NCBI GenBank assembly: GCA_963837425.1
Contig: CAWINH010000002.1
Coordinates: forward strand, 496,001-560,000
Direction: 5' to 3'
DNA: 64,000 nucleotides
From: CAWINH01 sp963837425
Lineage (GTDB): Bacteria > Chloroflexota > Limnocylindria > QHBO01
Part shown: one piece after another, positions 15,922 through 25,059 of the stretch
How the letters are laid out: each line of letters begins with the position of its first letter
Position numbering within the stretch: position 1 is the first letter of the stretch
Made by a program: the position numbers and the translations under genes
The notes under the pieces: generated by a model
The model's database searches: none
What the model saw: the letters and a program-made list of their open reading frames with translations, nothing else
Told to the model about the DNA's origin: nothing

Positions 15922-16991
15922 TGTTCGCGATCGTCATGGCCGGCGGTGCCGGCACCCGGCTATGGCCTCTCTCACGGCGACGCTCACCAAAGCAGCTGCT
16001 GGCGCTCACCGGCGAGACGAGCCTCCTGCAGCAGACGGTGGCGCGGCTGGGGGAACTGCTCAAGCCGCACGACATCTACATCATCACCGCCCAGTCGTAC
16101 GTGCGAGCCACGCAGGAACAACTGCCGCAGCTGCCGCCGGACAACGTCCTCGGCGAGCCGCTGGCGCGCTCGACTGCGGTCGCCGCCGGCCTTGCTACCG
16201 TGCTGGCCCGGCGCGAGAGCGACGAGGTTGCGCTCGTCCTGCCCGCCGACCACTACATCGCCGACGAGGCCGCGCTGGCCGAGGCACTCCGCGAGGCGAT
16301 GCGCGCCGCAGAACGCGGCTACCTCGTCACGCTGGGAGTGGTTCCCACCCATCCGGCCACCGGCTTCGGCTACATCAAGGTCGGGGAGCGCCTGCACACA
16401 GCGGTGCCCACCGCCCTCGTCGACAAGTTCGTCGAGAAGCCGGACGCGAAGCGGGCCGAGGCCTTCCTCGAGGAGGGCGGGTTCCTGTGGAACGCCGGCA
16501 TCTTCGTCTGGCGGGTCTACGCGTTCCGCCAGGCGCTCGAACGATTCCAGCCGGAGCTCGCGGCGGCGCTCGACCGCATCGCCGAACTCCACCGCACGCC
16601 GGGTTGGATGGGGGACGTCCGCGATATCCTCGAGCCGATTCCGGCCATCCAGATCGACACCGGCATCGCCGAGGATGCCGCGCGCGAGGGCCGGGTGGCG
16701 GTCGTTCCCCTCGACGCCGGCTGGAGCGACATCGGCTCCTGGTCCGCCCTGCTCGAGGCCCTCACGACGAGCACCGGCAGCTCACTGGTCGCATCTGGGC
16801 GGCACCTGGACCGGGGTTCGGACCGGATCCTGGTCCACGGCGGCGAGCGGCTGGTGGTCACCGTGGGGCTACGCGACGTGATCATCGTCGACACGCCGGA
16901 CGCGCTCCTGGTATGCGCAAGCGACCGAGCGGAGGAGATCAAGCCGGTGCTCGAGGAGATCGCGCGCGAGGCTGGCGAGCAGTACCTGTAG
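15921..16991 (+). CDS. manC: mannose-1-phosphate guanylyltransferase
   Basis: 356 residues; makes GDP-mannose from mannose-1-phosphate and GTP, feeding glycans. The pyrophosphorylase loop IVMAGGAGTRLWPLSRRRSP and the downstream signature FVEKP (VDKFVEKPDAKRA) are present, followed by the FLWNAGIFVWR and VVPLDAGWSDIGSW blocks typical of ManC. The isomerase domain of the long bifunctional enzymes is absent; instead phosphohexomutase and PGI/PMI are separate genes nearby (17682, 19145). Together the three genes give a route from fructose-6-phosphate to GDP-mannose. Confidence 0.94.
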   Translation: MFAIVMAGGAGTRLWPLSRRRSPKQLLALTGETSLLQQTVARLGELLKPHDIYIITAQSYVRATQEQLPQLPPDNVLGEPLARSTAVAAGLATVLARRESDEVALVLPADHYIADEAALAEALREAMRAAERGYLVTLGVVPTHPATGFGYIKVGERLHTAVPTALVDKFVEKPDAKRAEAFLEEGGFLWNAGIFVWRVYAFRQALERFQPELAAALDRIAELHRTPGWMGDVRDILEPIPAIQIDTGIAEDAAREGRVAVVPLDAGWSDIGSWSALLEALTTSTGSSLVASGRHLDRGSDRILVHGGERLVVTVGLRDVIIVDTPDALLVCASDRAEEIKPVLEEIAREAGEQYL

Positions 16992-16994
16992 CCG

Positions 16995-17675
16995 ATGGCA
17001 CCACGCCCGCGCGAGAACCCCGTGCTGCTCGCTCCCGTCGCTCGCCTGGCCGGGCTGGCGATGGCCGCCTACGTCCGGCTCGTGGCGGCCACGGCTCGCG
17101 TTTCGGGCCCACCGGTCTACCAGGGCCAGGCCGTGTTCGCGATCTGGCACGAGTCGAACCTCGTCGCGCTCATTGCGAACTACCGCCTTCGCGCGCAGCC
17201 ACGCGTCGTGAGCTTCAGCACGCGGGGCCTGCGGGGCATCGTCATGAACAGCATGCTGCGAGCCCTCGGTTCCGATGCGGTAACCCTCCCCGACGAAGGC
17301 GAGCCGGCCGAGGCGGCGCAGCTGTCCCGCGAGCTGGCGCGCATCGGCCAAACCGGGGCGACCCTGGTCGTCAGCCCGGACGGGCCGCTGGGGCCGTATC
17401 GGGTCGCCAAGCCCGGCGCGCTGATCGTGGCCCGCACATCGGGGCTGCCGATCCAGCCGTGGGCGGTCGCGATCCGCCCCGCCATCCGGCTCCACCGCCG
17501 CTGGGACCATCACCTCGTCCCGTTGCCCTTCGGCCGAATGCGGGTGGACGAGGGCGCGCTCATCAGCATCGGGCCCCGCGACCGGATCAAGCCGCGCATT
17601 GCCGAGCTCCAGGCGGAGCTCGACCGGATCGCCCGGCTTGCGGACGCGCGCATGACGTCCCGCTCGCTACCATAG
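16995..17675 (+). CDS. lysophospholipid acyltransferase-like protein (DUF374 family)
   Basis: 226 residues. The family is recognised by IWHESNLVALI (in place of the HxxxxD motif), the loop VVSFSTRGLRGIVM and the conserved TLVVSPDGPLGPYRVAKPGA. DUF374 proteins belong to the LPLAT superfamily and are thought to transfer acyl groups to a lipid or glycolipid at the inner membrane. There are one or two short hydrophobic stretches at the N-terminus. It sits 3 bases after manC and 6 before the phosphohexomutase gene, which suggests a role in a mannose-containing envelope glycolipid. That link is inference. Confidence 0.82.
   Translation: MAPRPRENPVLLAPVARLAGLAMAAYVRLVAATARVSGPPVYQGQAVFAIWHESNLVALIANYRLRAQPRVVSFSTRGLRGIVMNSMLRALGSDAVTLPDEGEPAEAAQLSRELARIGQTGATLVVSPDGPLGPYRVAKPGALIVARTSGLPIQPWAVAIRPAIRLHRRWDHHLVPLPFGRMRVDEGALISIGPRDRIKPRIAELQAELDRIARLADARMTSRSLP
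17668..17673 (+). promoter_or_regulatory. -10-like hexamer for leaderless phosphohexomutase gene
   Basis: TACCAT inside the end of the preceding gene, 8 bases before GTG 17682. It would allow separate transcription of the mutase. Confidence 0.4.
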
Positions 17676-17681
17676 GCGCAC

Positions 17682-19136
17682 GTGACGAAGATCAAGTTCG
17701 GCACTGACGGCTGGCGCGCAGCCATCGCCGAGGACTACACCTTCCACAACGTGCGACGCTGCGCGCGTGGCGTTGCGGAGTACCTGCAGGAGACGGGGAC
17801 TGCCGAGCGCGGCGTGGTCGTCGCCTACGATCGTCGCTTCGCGTCGGAGCACTTCGCGCGCGCCTGCATCGAGGTCCTCGCCGCCCACGACATTCGCTCC
17901 TTCACCCCGCCCGAAGCGGTGCCCACCCAGGTCGGCAGCTTCTTCACCCGCGAGCTGGGCGCCGGCGCGGGAATCGTCATCACCGCCAGCCACAACCCGT
18001 GGACCGACAACGGCTTCAAGGTGAAGGCCGATACCGGCGGCGCCGCGGCGCCCGAGATGCTGTCCGCCATCGAGGCCACCCTCGACCGTCATCCGGCCGA
18101 CGAGGCGCCTCCCCGCCGTGACCTCGATGAGGCGCGATCCGCCGGGCTCGTCGAGACGTTCGATCCCTACCCGAAGTTCCGCGACCAGCTTGCGTCGATC
18201 GTCGATCTCGAGCGGATCCGCGCCGCCGAGCGGCGGGTGCTCGTCGAGCCGCTCTTCGGCTCCGGCGCGGGCTGGTTCACGCGGCTGCTCGGCGGTGGGC
18301 GGCTCACGATCCGCGAGCTCCACACCGAGCGCAATCCGTTCTTCGGCGGAGTCAACCCCGAGCCGATCCGTCCGAACGTCGATCCCTGGCTCGAGGAGAT
18401 CCCGCGCTGGGGAGCGGACATCGGGATCGCGTTCGACGGCGATGCGGACCGGGTCGGGATGGCGACCGAGGAGGGCATCTTCGTCAATCAGCTGCAGGTC
18501 TATGGCCTGCTGTACTGGTACCTCCTCGAGGTACGGGGCCAGGTCGGGCCGGCGGTCTACACGGTGACGACCACCTCGATGGCGCCGCGCCTCGCGGAGA
18601 TCTATGGCACCCAGGCCTACGAGACCGGGGTCGGGTTCAAGTACGTCGGGCCCAAGATGACCGAGACGAACGCGGTGATCGGGGGCGAGGAGTCGGGCGG
18701 CTTCGGCTTCGGGATGCACATTCCCGAGCGAGACGGACTCGCGTCGGGCCTCTTCCTGCTCGACCTGTGGTTGACGAAGGGCAAGGCGGCGTCCGAGGTG
18801 CTCGCCGAGCTGCAGCGGCTGGCCGGCCCCTCCTACTACAACCGGATCGACATCCGCTTCCCGCGGGCCGGGTACGACGACGTGAAGCGCGAGACGCTGG
18901 CCCGCCTGGGCGGCGAGTCGGCCGACTCGCTCGCCGGTCGGCCGGTCGTGCGGCGTCTTGCGCTCGAGACCGGCGACGGCTTCAAGTTCTACCGCGACGA
19001 CGGCTCCTGGCTGCTCATCCGCTTCTCCGGCACCGAGGCCCTCCTTCGGATCTACGTCGAGGCGCGCTCCCCGGCCGACGTCGACGCGCTGCTGGCGGAG
19101 GGCCGCTCGCTCGCGGCCTCCGGCGTCCCCAGCTGA
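17682..19136 (+). CDS. phosphoglucomutase/phosphomannomutase
   Basis: 484 residues, alpha-D-phosphohexomutase superfamily; interconverts hexose 1- and 6-phosphates. The catalytic phosphoserine is Ser103 in TASHNPWTDN, the metal loop is FDGDADRVG, the sugar-specificity loop is GEESGGFGF, and the phosphate-binding loop is RFSGTEALLRIY. Specificity (glucose versus mannose) cannot be read reliably. With ManC upstream and a PGI/PMI gene downstream, phosphomannomutase activity is likely. The GTG start has a -10-like hexamer 8 bases before it. Confidence 0.93.
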   Translation: MTKIKFGTDGWRAAIAEDYTFHNVRRCARGVAEYLQETGTAERGVVVAYDRRFASEHFARACIEVLAAHDIRSFTPPEAVPTQVGSFFTRELGAGAGIVITASHNPWTDNGFKVKADTGGAAAPEMLSAIEATLDRHPADEAPPRRDLDEARSAGLVETFDPYPKFRDQLASIVDLERIRAAERRVLVEPLFGSGAGWFTRLLGGGRLTIRELHTERNPFFGGVNPEPIRPNVDPWLEEIPRWGADIGIAFDGDADRVGMATEEGIFVNQLQVYGLLYWYLLEVRGQVGPAVYTVTTTSMAPRLAEIYGTQAYETGVGFKYVGPKMTETNAVIGGEESGGFGFGMHIPERDGLASGLFLLDLWLTKGKAASEVLAELQRLAGPSYYNRIDIRFPRAGYDDVKRETLARLGGESADSLAGRPVVRRLALETGDGFKFYRDDGSWLLIRFSGTEALLRIYVEARSPADVDALLAEGRSLAASGVPS

Positions 19137-19144
19137 GGCCTGCC

Positions 19145-20315
19145 GTGGACGCGAGGGACTTCTTTGGCTACAAGCACCCGGACGAGGAGCCCGGGCGTCG
19201 CGAGGAGGGCGACGCTGACGAGCCGGACTCGCCGCCGCAGTTCGACGAGGCGATCACCCTGGACGACGCGGCCGTCCTGCGCCGGATCGACGCCGGGGAC
19301 ATGCTCGGCCGGATCGCCGCCCTCCCGCGCCAGGTGGCTGAGGCCCGACGCGTCGCAAGCGCCGTGCCTCTGCCGGACCGCTACCGGGCGGTGGAGCGCA
19401 TCGTCGTGCTCGCGATGGGCGGCTCGGCGATCGGCGCCGAGCTCGTGGCGGCCGTCGCCGCCGACCGGCTCCGCGTGCCGCTCATCGCCCATCGCGACTA
19501 TGGCCTCCCGTCCTGGGCGGACGAACGCACGCTCGTCATCGCCGCCAGCCACTCGGGTGAGACGGTCGAGACGTTGTCGGGAGCGACCGCGGCCCTCGAG
19601 CGCGGCCTGCCCCTGGCGGTCATCAGCACGGGCGGTGAGCTGGGGCGCCGGGCGGAGGCGGACCGATTGCCGTACCTCCGCTACGAGCTCGCAGGTCAGC
19701 CGCGGACGGCGGTCGGCTTCGGGATGTGCCTCGTCCACGAGCTGCTGGTGCGGCTGGACCTGCTTCGCGACCCCGATCCGTACTCGTCGGCGGTCGAGGC
19801 ACTTGAATCGGTCCTCGAACGGAACGGTCCGGGGATCGAGACCGACGCGAACCCCGCGAAGCAGCTCGCGTGGTCGATCTTCGGCCGGATCCCGGTCGTC
19901 TTCGGGTGCCGGCCTGATGGCTGCGGTCGCCCATCGCTGGAAGACGCAGCTCAACGAGAACGCGAAGGCCTGGGCGATGCACGAGCCGATGCCGGAGGCC
20001 AACCACAACGCGATCGAGGGCAGCCTCAATCCCCGCGAGCTCTCGGACGCGCTCTACGTCGTGGAGCTCCGGGAGCGGACGGAGGCCGGCCAGATCACGG
20101 CGCGCTATCGGGCGGTGGAGGAGCTCCTCGGCGAGCGCGCCACGAACCGCAGCGTGGTGTGGGCCGAGGGTCCGACGCCGCTGGCCCGGGCGCTGACCGC
20201 CGTGGCGATGGGGGACCTGGTCAGCACCTATCTCGCGATTCTCTACCAGACCGACCCCACCCCGGTTACACTGTTGGCAATGTTGAAGGAGCGGCTCGCC
20301 AGGGCGACGGACTGA
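19145..20315 (+). pseudogene. bifunctional phosphoglucose/phosphomannose isomerase, frameshifted
   Basis: The enzyme interconverts glucose-6-P or mannose-6-P with fructose-6-P. From GTG 19145 (GAGG 6 bases upstream) the frame gives DMLGRIAALPRQ, VLAMGGSAIGAELV and SHSGETVETL (the SIS sugar-phosphate site) up to RIPVVFG at about 19906. Homology then continues one frame over, from GLMAAVAHRWKTQLNENAKA to the stop at 20315, including the MPEANHNAIEG motif with the catalytic Glu/His. One extra G in TTCGGGTGCC (19901-19910) explains the break; TTCGGTGCC would restore a 390-residue enzyme. No slippery site is evident, so this is a sequencing/assembly error or a recent mutation. Confidence 0.85.
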
Positions 20316-20366
20316 CGGGCGCCGAGAAGTTCGGCGCCGGGTGCCGGCGCCGGGAGGAGACGCGAC

Positions 20367-20648
20367 GTGCACTCGAGCATGATCGGCAAGGTCGAGAAGG
20401 CGATGCGCTACGCGCACGAGCCGGACCGGGTGAAGATTCAGCGGCTGACCGCCACCTTCGCCGGCGACAACGGTAGCCACACGGTCACCCTCGAGACCGA
20501 TGCGTGGCACTGCACCTGCCACCTGTTCGAATCTGCCGGCGGCTGCAGCCACACCCTCGCCGTGCAGAAGATGCTCGACCCCATGCTCAGCGATGCCTCG
20601 CGCGAGACGCCGCTGTACGGGCACGCGGAGGTTGCCGCACCCGCGTAA
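20367..20648 (+). CDS. small SWIM zinc-finger protein
   Basis: 93 residues. The C-terminal half is a SWIM finger, CxCx(n)CxH, seen as WHCTCHLFESAGGCSHTLAV. SWIM domains bind nucleic acid or protein in transposase-like, helicase-associated and recombination-associated proteins. Here the finger is nearly the whole protein. The GTG start has GGAGGAGA 6 bases upstream. It is 51 bases after the PGI/PMI gene and ahead of the cobalamin riboswitch, with no obvious tie to either. Partner and role are unknown. Confidence 0.8.
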   Translation: MHSSMIGKVEKAMRYAHEPDRVKIQRLTATFAGDNGSHTVTLETDAWHCTCHLFESAGGCSHTLAVQKMLDPMLSDASRETPLYGHAEVAAPA

Positions 20649-20714
20649 CTCGCCGCTCGCCGCCGACCGCGCATTCGAGGCCCGCCACCGCTCGTCGGCC
20701 GGCGGGCCCCGTGC

Positions 20715-20720
20715 TACGAT
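20715..20720 (+). promoter_or_regulatory. -10-like hexamer for the riboswitch/btu operon
   Basis: TACGAT about 20 bases before the start of the cobalamin aptamer, so transcription would begin just ahead of it. Confidence 0.4.
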
Positions 20721-20740
20721 CGCGGACACCAACTGAAGAC

Positions 20741-20863
20741 CGCGACGGGTGCCGCCGCCGAAAGGCCGGCGGGCAAATGGCGAAGCCGGTGCAAGGCCGG
20801 CGCTGTCCCGCAACTGTAACCGGACCACGGGGCCCGGAAGCCAGGTCGCCCAGCCAGGTCGCG
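20741..20863 (+). ncRNA. cobalamin riboswitch aptamer
   Basis: The conserved core is plain: AAATGGCGAAGCCGGTGCAAG, then GCTGTCCCGCAACTGTAACC, then GGAAGCCAGGTCGCC (B12 box region). The closing stem P1 pairs CGCGAC (20741-20746) with GTCGCG (20858-20863) exactly. It lies 39 bases before btuF. Downstream, CCCT at 20873-20876 can pair with AGGG at 20884-20887, near the ribosome-binding region, so a translational switch is plausible. Binding of adenosyl- or another cobalamin should lower BtuFCD expression. Confidence 0.93.
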
Positions 20864-20901
20864 ATGTCAGAACCCTCGTGTGAAAGGGAACGGCATCACC
20901 C

Positions 20902-21885
20902 ATGGCAACTCGTCTTCGCCTCCTTCCCGTCTTCCTCGTGCTGCTCGCCGCCTGCGCGGCACCGTCCTCCGCGACCCCGCTCGCGTCCTTGCCGACCCCG
21001 CCTGCACCATCGCCAACGCTGCGCGCAACGGCCACGCCGGCATCGGCCTCCTTTCCGCTGACGCTGATCGACGATGCCGGGCGGGCGGTGACGCTCGCGG
21101 CGGAACCGCGACGCGTCGTGAGCCTGGCCCCGTCGAACACCGAGATCGTCTGCGCCGTCGCCGCCTGCGACCGCCTGGTGGGCGTCACCGATTACGACGA
21201 CTATCCGGCGCAGGCGACCGGGGTCGACAAGGTCGTCACGTTCGCCCAGGTGGACGTCGAAAAGGTGGTCTCCGAGGAGCCGGACCTCGTGCTGGCCGCG
21301 GGCAACGGCCTCACTCCCGCGGCGGTGATCGACCGGCTCGCCGGACTGGGGTTGACCGTGCTCGTGCTCTACCCCGTGGACCTCTCCGGGGTCTACGAGG
21401 ATGTCACGCTCGTCGGGCGCGCGCTCGGCCGCGACGACGAGGCCGGCGCGCTGGTGTCGTCGATGCGGAGACGGGTGGCGGCGGTCGAGGCCACGGTTGC
21501 GGGTGCGTCGGCGACGCGAACCTTCTACGAGGTGGGGGTCTACCAGGGCACGATCTACACGGCCGGCGCGGGCTCGTTCCTCGAGTCGCTGATCCGGCTG
21601 GCCGGCGGCAAGCCGATCGTCGGTGACGCGACGAGCACCGCGATCGCGCTCGAGGACCTCGTGGTGGCCGACCCGGAGCTGATCCTCCTCGGCGACGCGA
21701 CGTACGACGAGACGATCACCCCGGCCACGGTCGCTGCCCGACCGGGCTGGGAGCAGATGACCGCGGTCGTGAACGACCGAGTCGTGGTGATGACCTCGGA
21801 CGAGGTCATCACGCGTCCCGGCCCGCGGATCGTCGACGGGCTCGAGGCCCTGGCGCGGGCGATCCACCCCGAGGCGTACAACTGA
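20902..21885 (+). CDS. btuF: vitamin B12 ABC transporter, substrate-binding lipoprotein
   Basis: 327 residues. The N-terminus has a lipobox (FLVLLAACAAP; Cys about residue 18) followed by a Pro/Thr/Ser linker to residue 50. The mature part is a BtuF/FecB-type helical-backbone binding protein: RRVVSLAPSNTEIVCAV, LVGVTDYDDYP, and a C-terminal RPGWEQMTAV. It captures cobalamin outside the membrane and hands it to BtuC. The riboswitch immediately upstream fixes the ligand class as cobalamin/corrinoid. The stop overlaps btuC by one base. Confidence 0.92.
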   Translation: MATRLRLLPVFLVLLAACAAPSSATPLASLPTPPAPSPTLRATATPASASFPLTLIDDAGRAVTLAAEPRRVVSLAPSNTEIVCAVAACDRLVGVTDYDDYPAQATGVDKVVTFAQVDVEKVVSEEPDLVLAAGNGLTPAAVIDRLAGLGLTVLVLYPVDLSGVYEDVTLVGRALGRDDEAGALVSSMRRRVAAVEATVAGASATRTFYEVGVYQGTIYTAGAGSFLESLIRLAGGKPIVGDATSTAIALEDLVVADPELILLGDATYDETITPATVAARPGWEQMTAVVNDRVVVMTSDEVITRPGPRIVDGLEALARAIHPEAYN

Positions 21886-22988
21886 TGCGCGCGGCGGTCA
21901 CCACGGCGCGCGCTCGACCGCTCCTTGGCGGGCCGTCGCTGACCCGCACGGCCGTCGTGCTCGGCTCCGGGCTGGTGCTGCTGCTGGCGGTGCTGGTCGT
22001 CGCCGTTGCGCTGGGCAGCGCCACCGTCAGCCTGGGTGACACGGCGGCGATCCTCGGGAGGCGACTGTTCGCGCTGCCGTTCCACGAGACGTGGCGCCCC
22101 GCGGCCGAGACGATCGTCTTCGAGCTCCGGCTGCCGCGGGTCCTCACCGCGATGCTGGTCGGTGGTGGGCTGGCAATGGCCGGAGCCGTCTTCCAGGCGC
22201 TGCTGCGCAACCCGCTGGCCGATCCGTACATCATCGGCACCGCGGCCGGTGCCAGCCTCGGCGCGGTGCTCGGGATCGTCGCCCCGCTGCTGGTCCCGGC
22301 CCTGGCGATCGGGGCCGGCACGGCCTGGCTCGGCCTCGGTGTCGTCCAGCTGCTCGCATTCATCGGGGGCGTTGGGACGGTCCTGCTGGTCTATGCCGTC
22401 GCCCGCTCGAACGGGAGCGCCCCGGTCGTCACGCTGCTGCTCACCGGCTACGCCGTCTCCGCGGTGCTCGCGGCCGTGGTGGCGCTCCTGATGTTCGCAT
22501 CGGGACGGGCGCTGGGGGCCGTCTTCGGCTGGCTGATGGGCTCGCTGGCGAATGCCTCGTGGCCGCAGCTCGCGTTCGCCGCCCCGCTGCTCCTCGCCAG
22601 CTTCCTCCTCCTGCTTGCCCGATGGCGCCGCCTCAACCTGCTCCTCCTGGGCGACGCGCAGGCGGGCACCCTGGGGGTGGACGTCGAGCGCGAGAAGCTG
22701 ATCCTGACCCTGCTCGCCACGCTGGCCACCTCGGCGGCGGTCGCGGTCAGCGGCACGATCGGCTTCGTGGGTCTCGTCGTGCCCCATCTCCTCCGTCTCG
22801 TGCTCGGCCCCGACCATCGGCTCCTGCTGCCGGCGAGCCTCCTGTTCGGTGCCGCGTTGCTGGCGATCGCCGACCTCGGCGCGCGACTGGCCGGCGGGAT
22901 CCCGGTCGGGGTCGTCACCGCGCTGCTCGGCGCCCCCTTCTTCCTCTGGCTTCTCTCTCGCTCCCGTGCAGCGGTTCCCGCCTCGTGA
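21885..22988 (+). CDS. btuC: vitamin B12 ABC transporter, permease
   Basis: 367 residues and about ten helices of the FecCD/BtuC family. Typical blocks are LRLPRVLTAMLVGGGLAMAG, QALLRNPLADPYIIGTAAGA and the cytoplasmic coupling segment GTIGFVGLVVPHLLRL. A 30-residue N-terminal extension precedes the first helix. It is translationally coupled on both sides (TGATG with btuF, GTGA with btuD). Confidence 0.94.
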   Translation: MRAAVTTARARPLLGGPSLTRTAVVLGSGLVLLLAVLVVAVALGSATVSLGDTAAILGRRLFALPFHETWRPAAETIVFELRLPRVLTAMLVGGGLAMAGAVFQALLRNPLADPYIIGTAAGASLGAVLGIVAPLLVPALAIGAGTAWLGLGVVQLLAFIGGVGTVLLVYAVARSNGSAPVVTLLLTGYAVSAVLAAVVALLMFASGRALGAVFGWLMGSLANASWPQLAFAAPLLLASFLLLLARWRRLNLLLLGDAQAGTLGVDVEREKLILTLLATLATSAAVAVSGTIGFVGLVVPHLLRLVLGPDHRLLLPASLLFGAALLAIADLGARLAGGIPVGVVTALLGAPFFLWLLSRSRAAVPAS

Positions 22989-23809
22989 CGGGTACCGCGA
23001 CCGCGCTCGTCGCGCTGAGCGGAGTCTCGTTCGGGTACGCGCTGCGGGGCGGTGCCCGGCGGGAAGTCCTGCGCGACGTCGACCTCGCACTCGCGCCCGG
23101 CGAGCTGGTGGCGCTCCTGGGACCGAACGGAAGCGGCAAGACGACGCTCCTGCGCCTGCTGAGCGGCGGGCTGACCGCGGATCGTGGAGGGATCAGCTTC
23201 GGCGACCGCCCGCTGGGGGCGTGGCGGCGCGACGCGCTGGCGCGGCGGGTGGCGGTCCTGCCGCAGCACCTCGAGCTGCCGGCCGGCTTCCGCGTCGCCG
23301 AGCTCGTCGAGATGGGCCGCGCGCCACATGCCCGCAGCCTGTTCGGTGCCACGCCCGACGACGAACGCGCCGTGGCCCGCGCGCTGACCGACGCCGACGC
23401 CCTGGACCTCGCCGATCGGACCGCCGACGACCTGTCCGGCGGGGAGCGGCAGCGCGTGCTGGTCGCGATGGCGCTCGCCCAGGAGCCGGAGCTGCTGCTC
23501 CTGGACGAACCGACCCTGCACCTCGACCTCGCCCACCAGGTCGCGGTGCTCGACACGATCCGCCGCCTCCGCGGTCAGCGCGGGCTCACGGTGCTGGCCG
23601 TGCTCCACGACCTGAACCTGGCGGCGGCCGCCTCCGAGCGGGTCGCGGTCCTCGACGGGGGGCGGATCGTGGCCGACGGGCCGCCGGAGCGGGTGCTGAC
23701 CCCGGACCTCGTGCGGCGGGTCTTCGGTGTCCGGGTCGTCGAGGCGCGGACCGCCGACGGCGCGCGACACCTGGCGGCGACGCTCCGGGCGGGACCGGAC
23801 GAGCCCTAG
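22985..23809 (+). CDS. btuD: vitamin B12 ABC transporter, ATP-binding subunit
   Basis: 274 residues. Walker A GPNGSGKTTLL, Q-loop (VLPQHLELPAGF), signature LSGGERQRVLVA, Walker B LLLLDEPTLHLD and switch His (LHDLNLA) are all intact. The order F-C-D behind the riboswitch makes a complete importer. The GTG start lies in the btuC stop (GTGA). The gene end overlaps the convergent transporter gene by 4 bases. Confidence 0.94.
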   Translation: MTGTATALVALSGVSFGYALRGGARREVLRDVDLALAPGELVALLGPNGSGKTTLLRLLSGGLTADRGGISFGDRPLGAWRRDALARRVAVLPQHLELPAGFRVAELVEMGRAPHARSLFGATPDDERAVARALTDADALDLADRTADDLSGGERQRVLVAMALAQEPELLLLDEPTLHLDLAHQVAVLDTIRRLRGQRGLTVLAVLHDLNLAAAASERVAVLDGGRIVADGPPERVLTPDLVRRVFGVRVVEARTADGARHLAATLRAGPDEP

Positions 23810-25059
23810 ATCCCCTCCTCCTCGACGTGGAGGTCGACCTCCTCGCTGCCGTCGGGGCGCAGCGACCGATGCACGTGGATGTGGGGATGGGTCTCGTCGC
23901 TGATCTGCTCGCGCTGGATCTTGACCATCGTGTGCTCCTCGACACCCGCCAGGCGCTCCGTCTCGGGCAGGGCGACGTTCGGCAGCTCCGACCAGACCAC
24001 GAGGTTGAGGAAGACGTTGAGCACCGCGATGACCGGGATGCCGAACAGCGCGCCCCACACCCCGGCCACCTGCGCGCCGACGAGCAGTCCGACGAGAACG
24101 AGGATCGGATGCATCCCGAGCGCGCCGCGGAGGAGCCGCGGCTGGAGCCAGTTCACGATCACGGTCTGCACGACGACGAAGATGACGGTGATCGGCAGGA
24201 ACCAGGCCGGCACCCAGATCCAGGCGGCGACGATGGGCGGGATCAGCGCCAGCGGCGGCCCGAAGAACGGGATCAGCATGGCGAGAGCCGAGAGCGTGCC
24301 GATGAGGAACAGGTACGGCATGTTGAAGGCGCTGCCGATGACGGCCACCAGCACGGCCTGGGTGGCGGCGAGCACGAGCTGCGCACGGAGGAATCCGCCG
24401 AAGGCGCGTGCCACGCTGCGCTCCAGGATCTGCAGCTCGTCCGAGAAGCGGCGTGGCACGGATCGGTTCAGCCGGCTCAGGATGCGCTCCGAATCGAGCA
24501 GCATGTAGAGGGACAGGATCAGGATCAGGACGAGCGAGCCGAGCGTCGTCAGCGTGGCGCCGGCGATCGCCTCGGCCTGGTTGAAGATCGCACCCGCCAC
24601 GTTACCGACCTGGCTCTGTGCGCTGTCGAAGAGCTGCACGAGGTCGATCTGGAACCGATCGAGGCCGAGCGTCGACTGGTAGCCGGCCAGCGTCACCCGG
24701 ATCTGCTCCGCCGTCTGCGGGAACTCGCGGCCGGCGCGGGTCAGCTCCGAGGTGATCGCGGCCCCGGTGTAGAAGAGCACGAAGCCGAGGGTGACGAGCG
24801 CCAGCAGGTACGAGATGACGACGGACAACGGCCAGCTCAGCGAAGCGCCCCGATGCAGGAAGCGGGCGACCGGCGAGATGACGAATGCCAGCAGCCAGGC
24901 GAGGAAGAGGATGAGGATGATCTGGCTGAAGCCGCCAAGGAAGATGAGCGCCTGCTGGAGGATGAGCACGCCGAAGTAGACGGAGCCCAGGATCAGGAAC
25001 AGGAGCAGCCAGCGGCGCTCGCGGGGACCGATGCCCTCAGCCAGCCCCGGCTCTGCCAT
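23806..25059 (-). CDS. AI-2E family transporter (PerM/YdiK-like)
   Basis: 417 residues with about eight helices and a large amphipathic loop between helices 3 and 4 (near residues 100-185), which is the AI-2E/PerM layout. Helix blocks such as LAMLIPFFGPPLALIPPI and the closing PILVLVGLLVGAQVAGVWGALFGIPVIA (shortened: PILVLVGLLVGAQ...LFGIPVIA) are diagnostic. The tail of about 60 residues is hydrophilic with a His-rich phrase (THPHIHVHRS). Members have been linked to autoinducer-2 export or Na+(Li+)/H+ antiport, so the substrate is open. It is coupled to trpS by a one-base overlap. Confidence 0.87.
   Translation of the reverse strand: MAEPGLAEGIGPRERRWLLLFLILGSVYFGVLILQQALIFLGGFSQIILILFLAWLLAFVISPVARFLHRGASLSWPLSVVISYLLALVTLGFVLFYTGAAITSELTRAGREFPQTAEQIRVTLAGYQSTLGLDRFQIDLVQLFDSAQSQVGNVAGAIFNQAEAIAGATLTTLGSLVLILILSLYMLLDSERILSRLNRSVPRRFSDELQILERSVARAFGGFLRAQLVLAATQAVLVAVIGSAFNMPYLFLIGTLSALAMLIPFFGPPLALIPPIVAAWIWVPAWFLPITVIFVVVQTVIVNWLQPRLLRGALGMHPILVLVGLLVGAQVAGVWGALFGIPVIAVLNVFLNLVVWSELPNVALPETERLAGVEEHTMVKIQREQISDETHPHIHVHRSLRPDGSEEVDLHVEEEGI

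Noticed and set aside
19895..19925. Programmed frameshift as an explanation for the split isomerase
   Set aside because: No slippery heptamer, stimulatory hairpin or internal ribosome-like sequence is apparent, and the enzyme family is not known to use recoding.
20367..20648. SWIM protein as a transposase remnant
   Set aside because: No transposase domain, inverted repeats or target duplication nearby; the small gene has its own good ribosome site.
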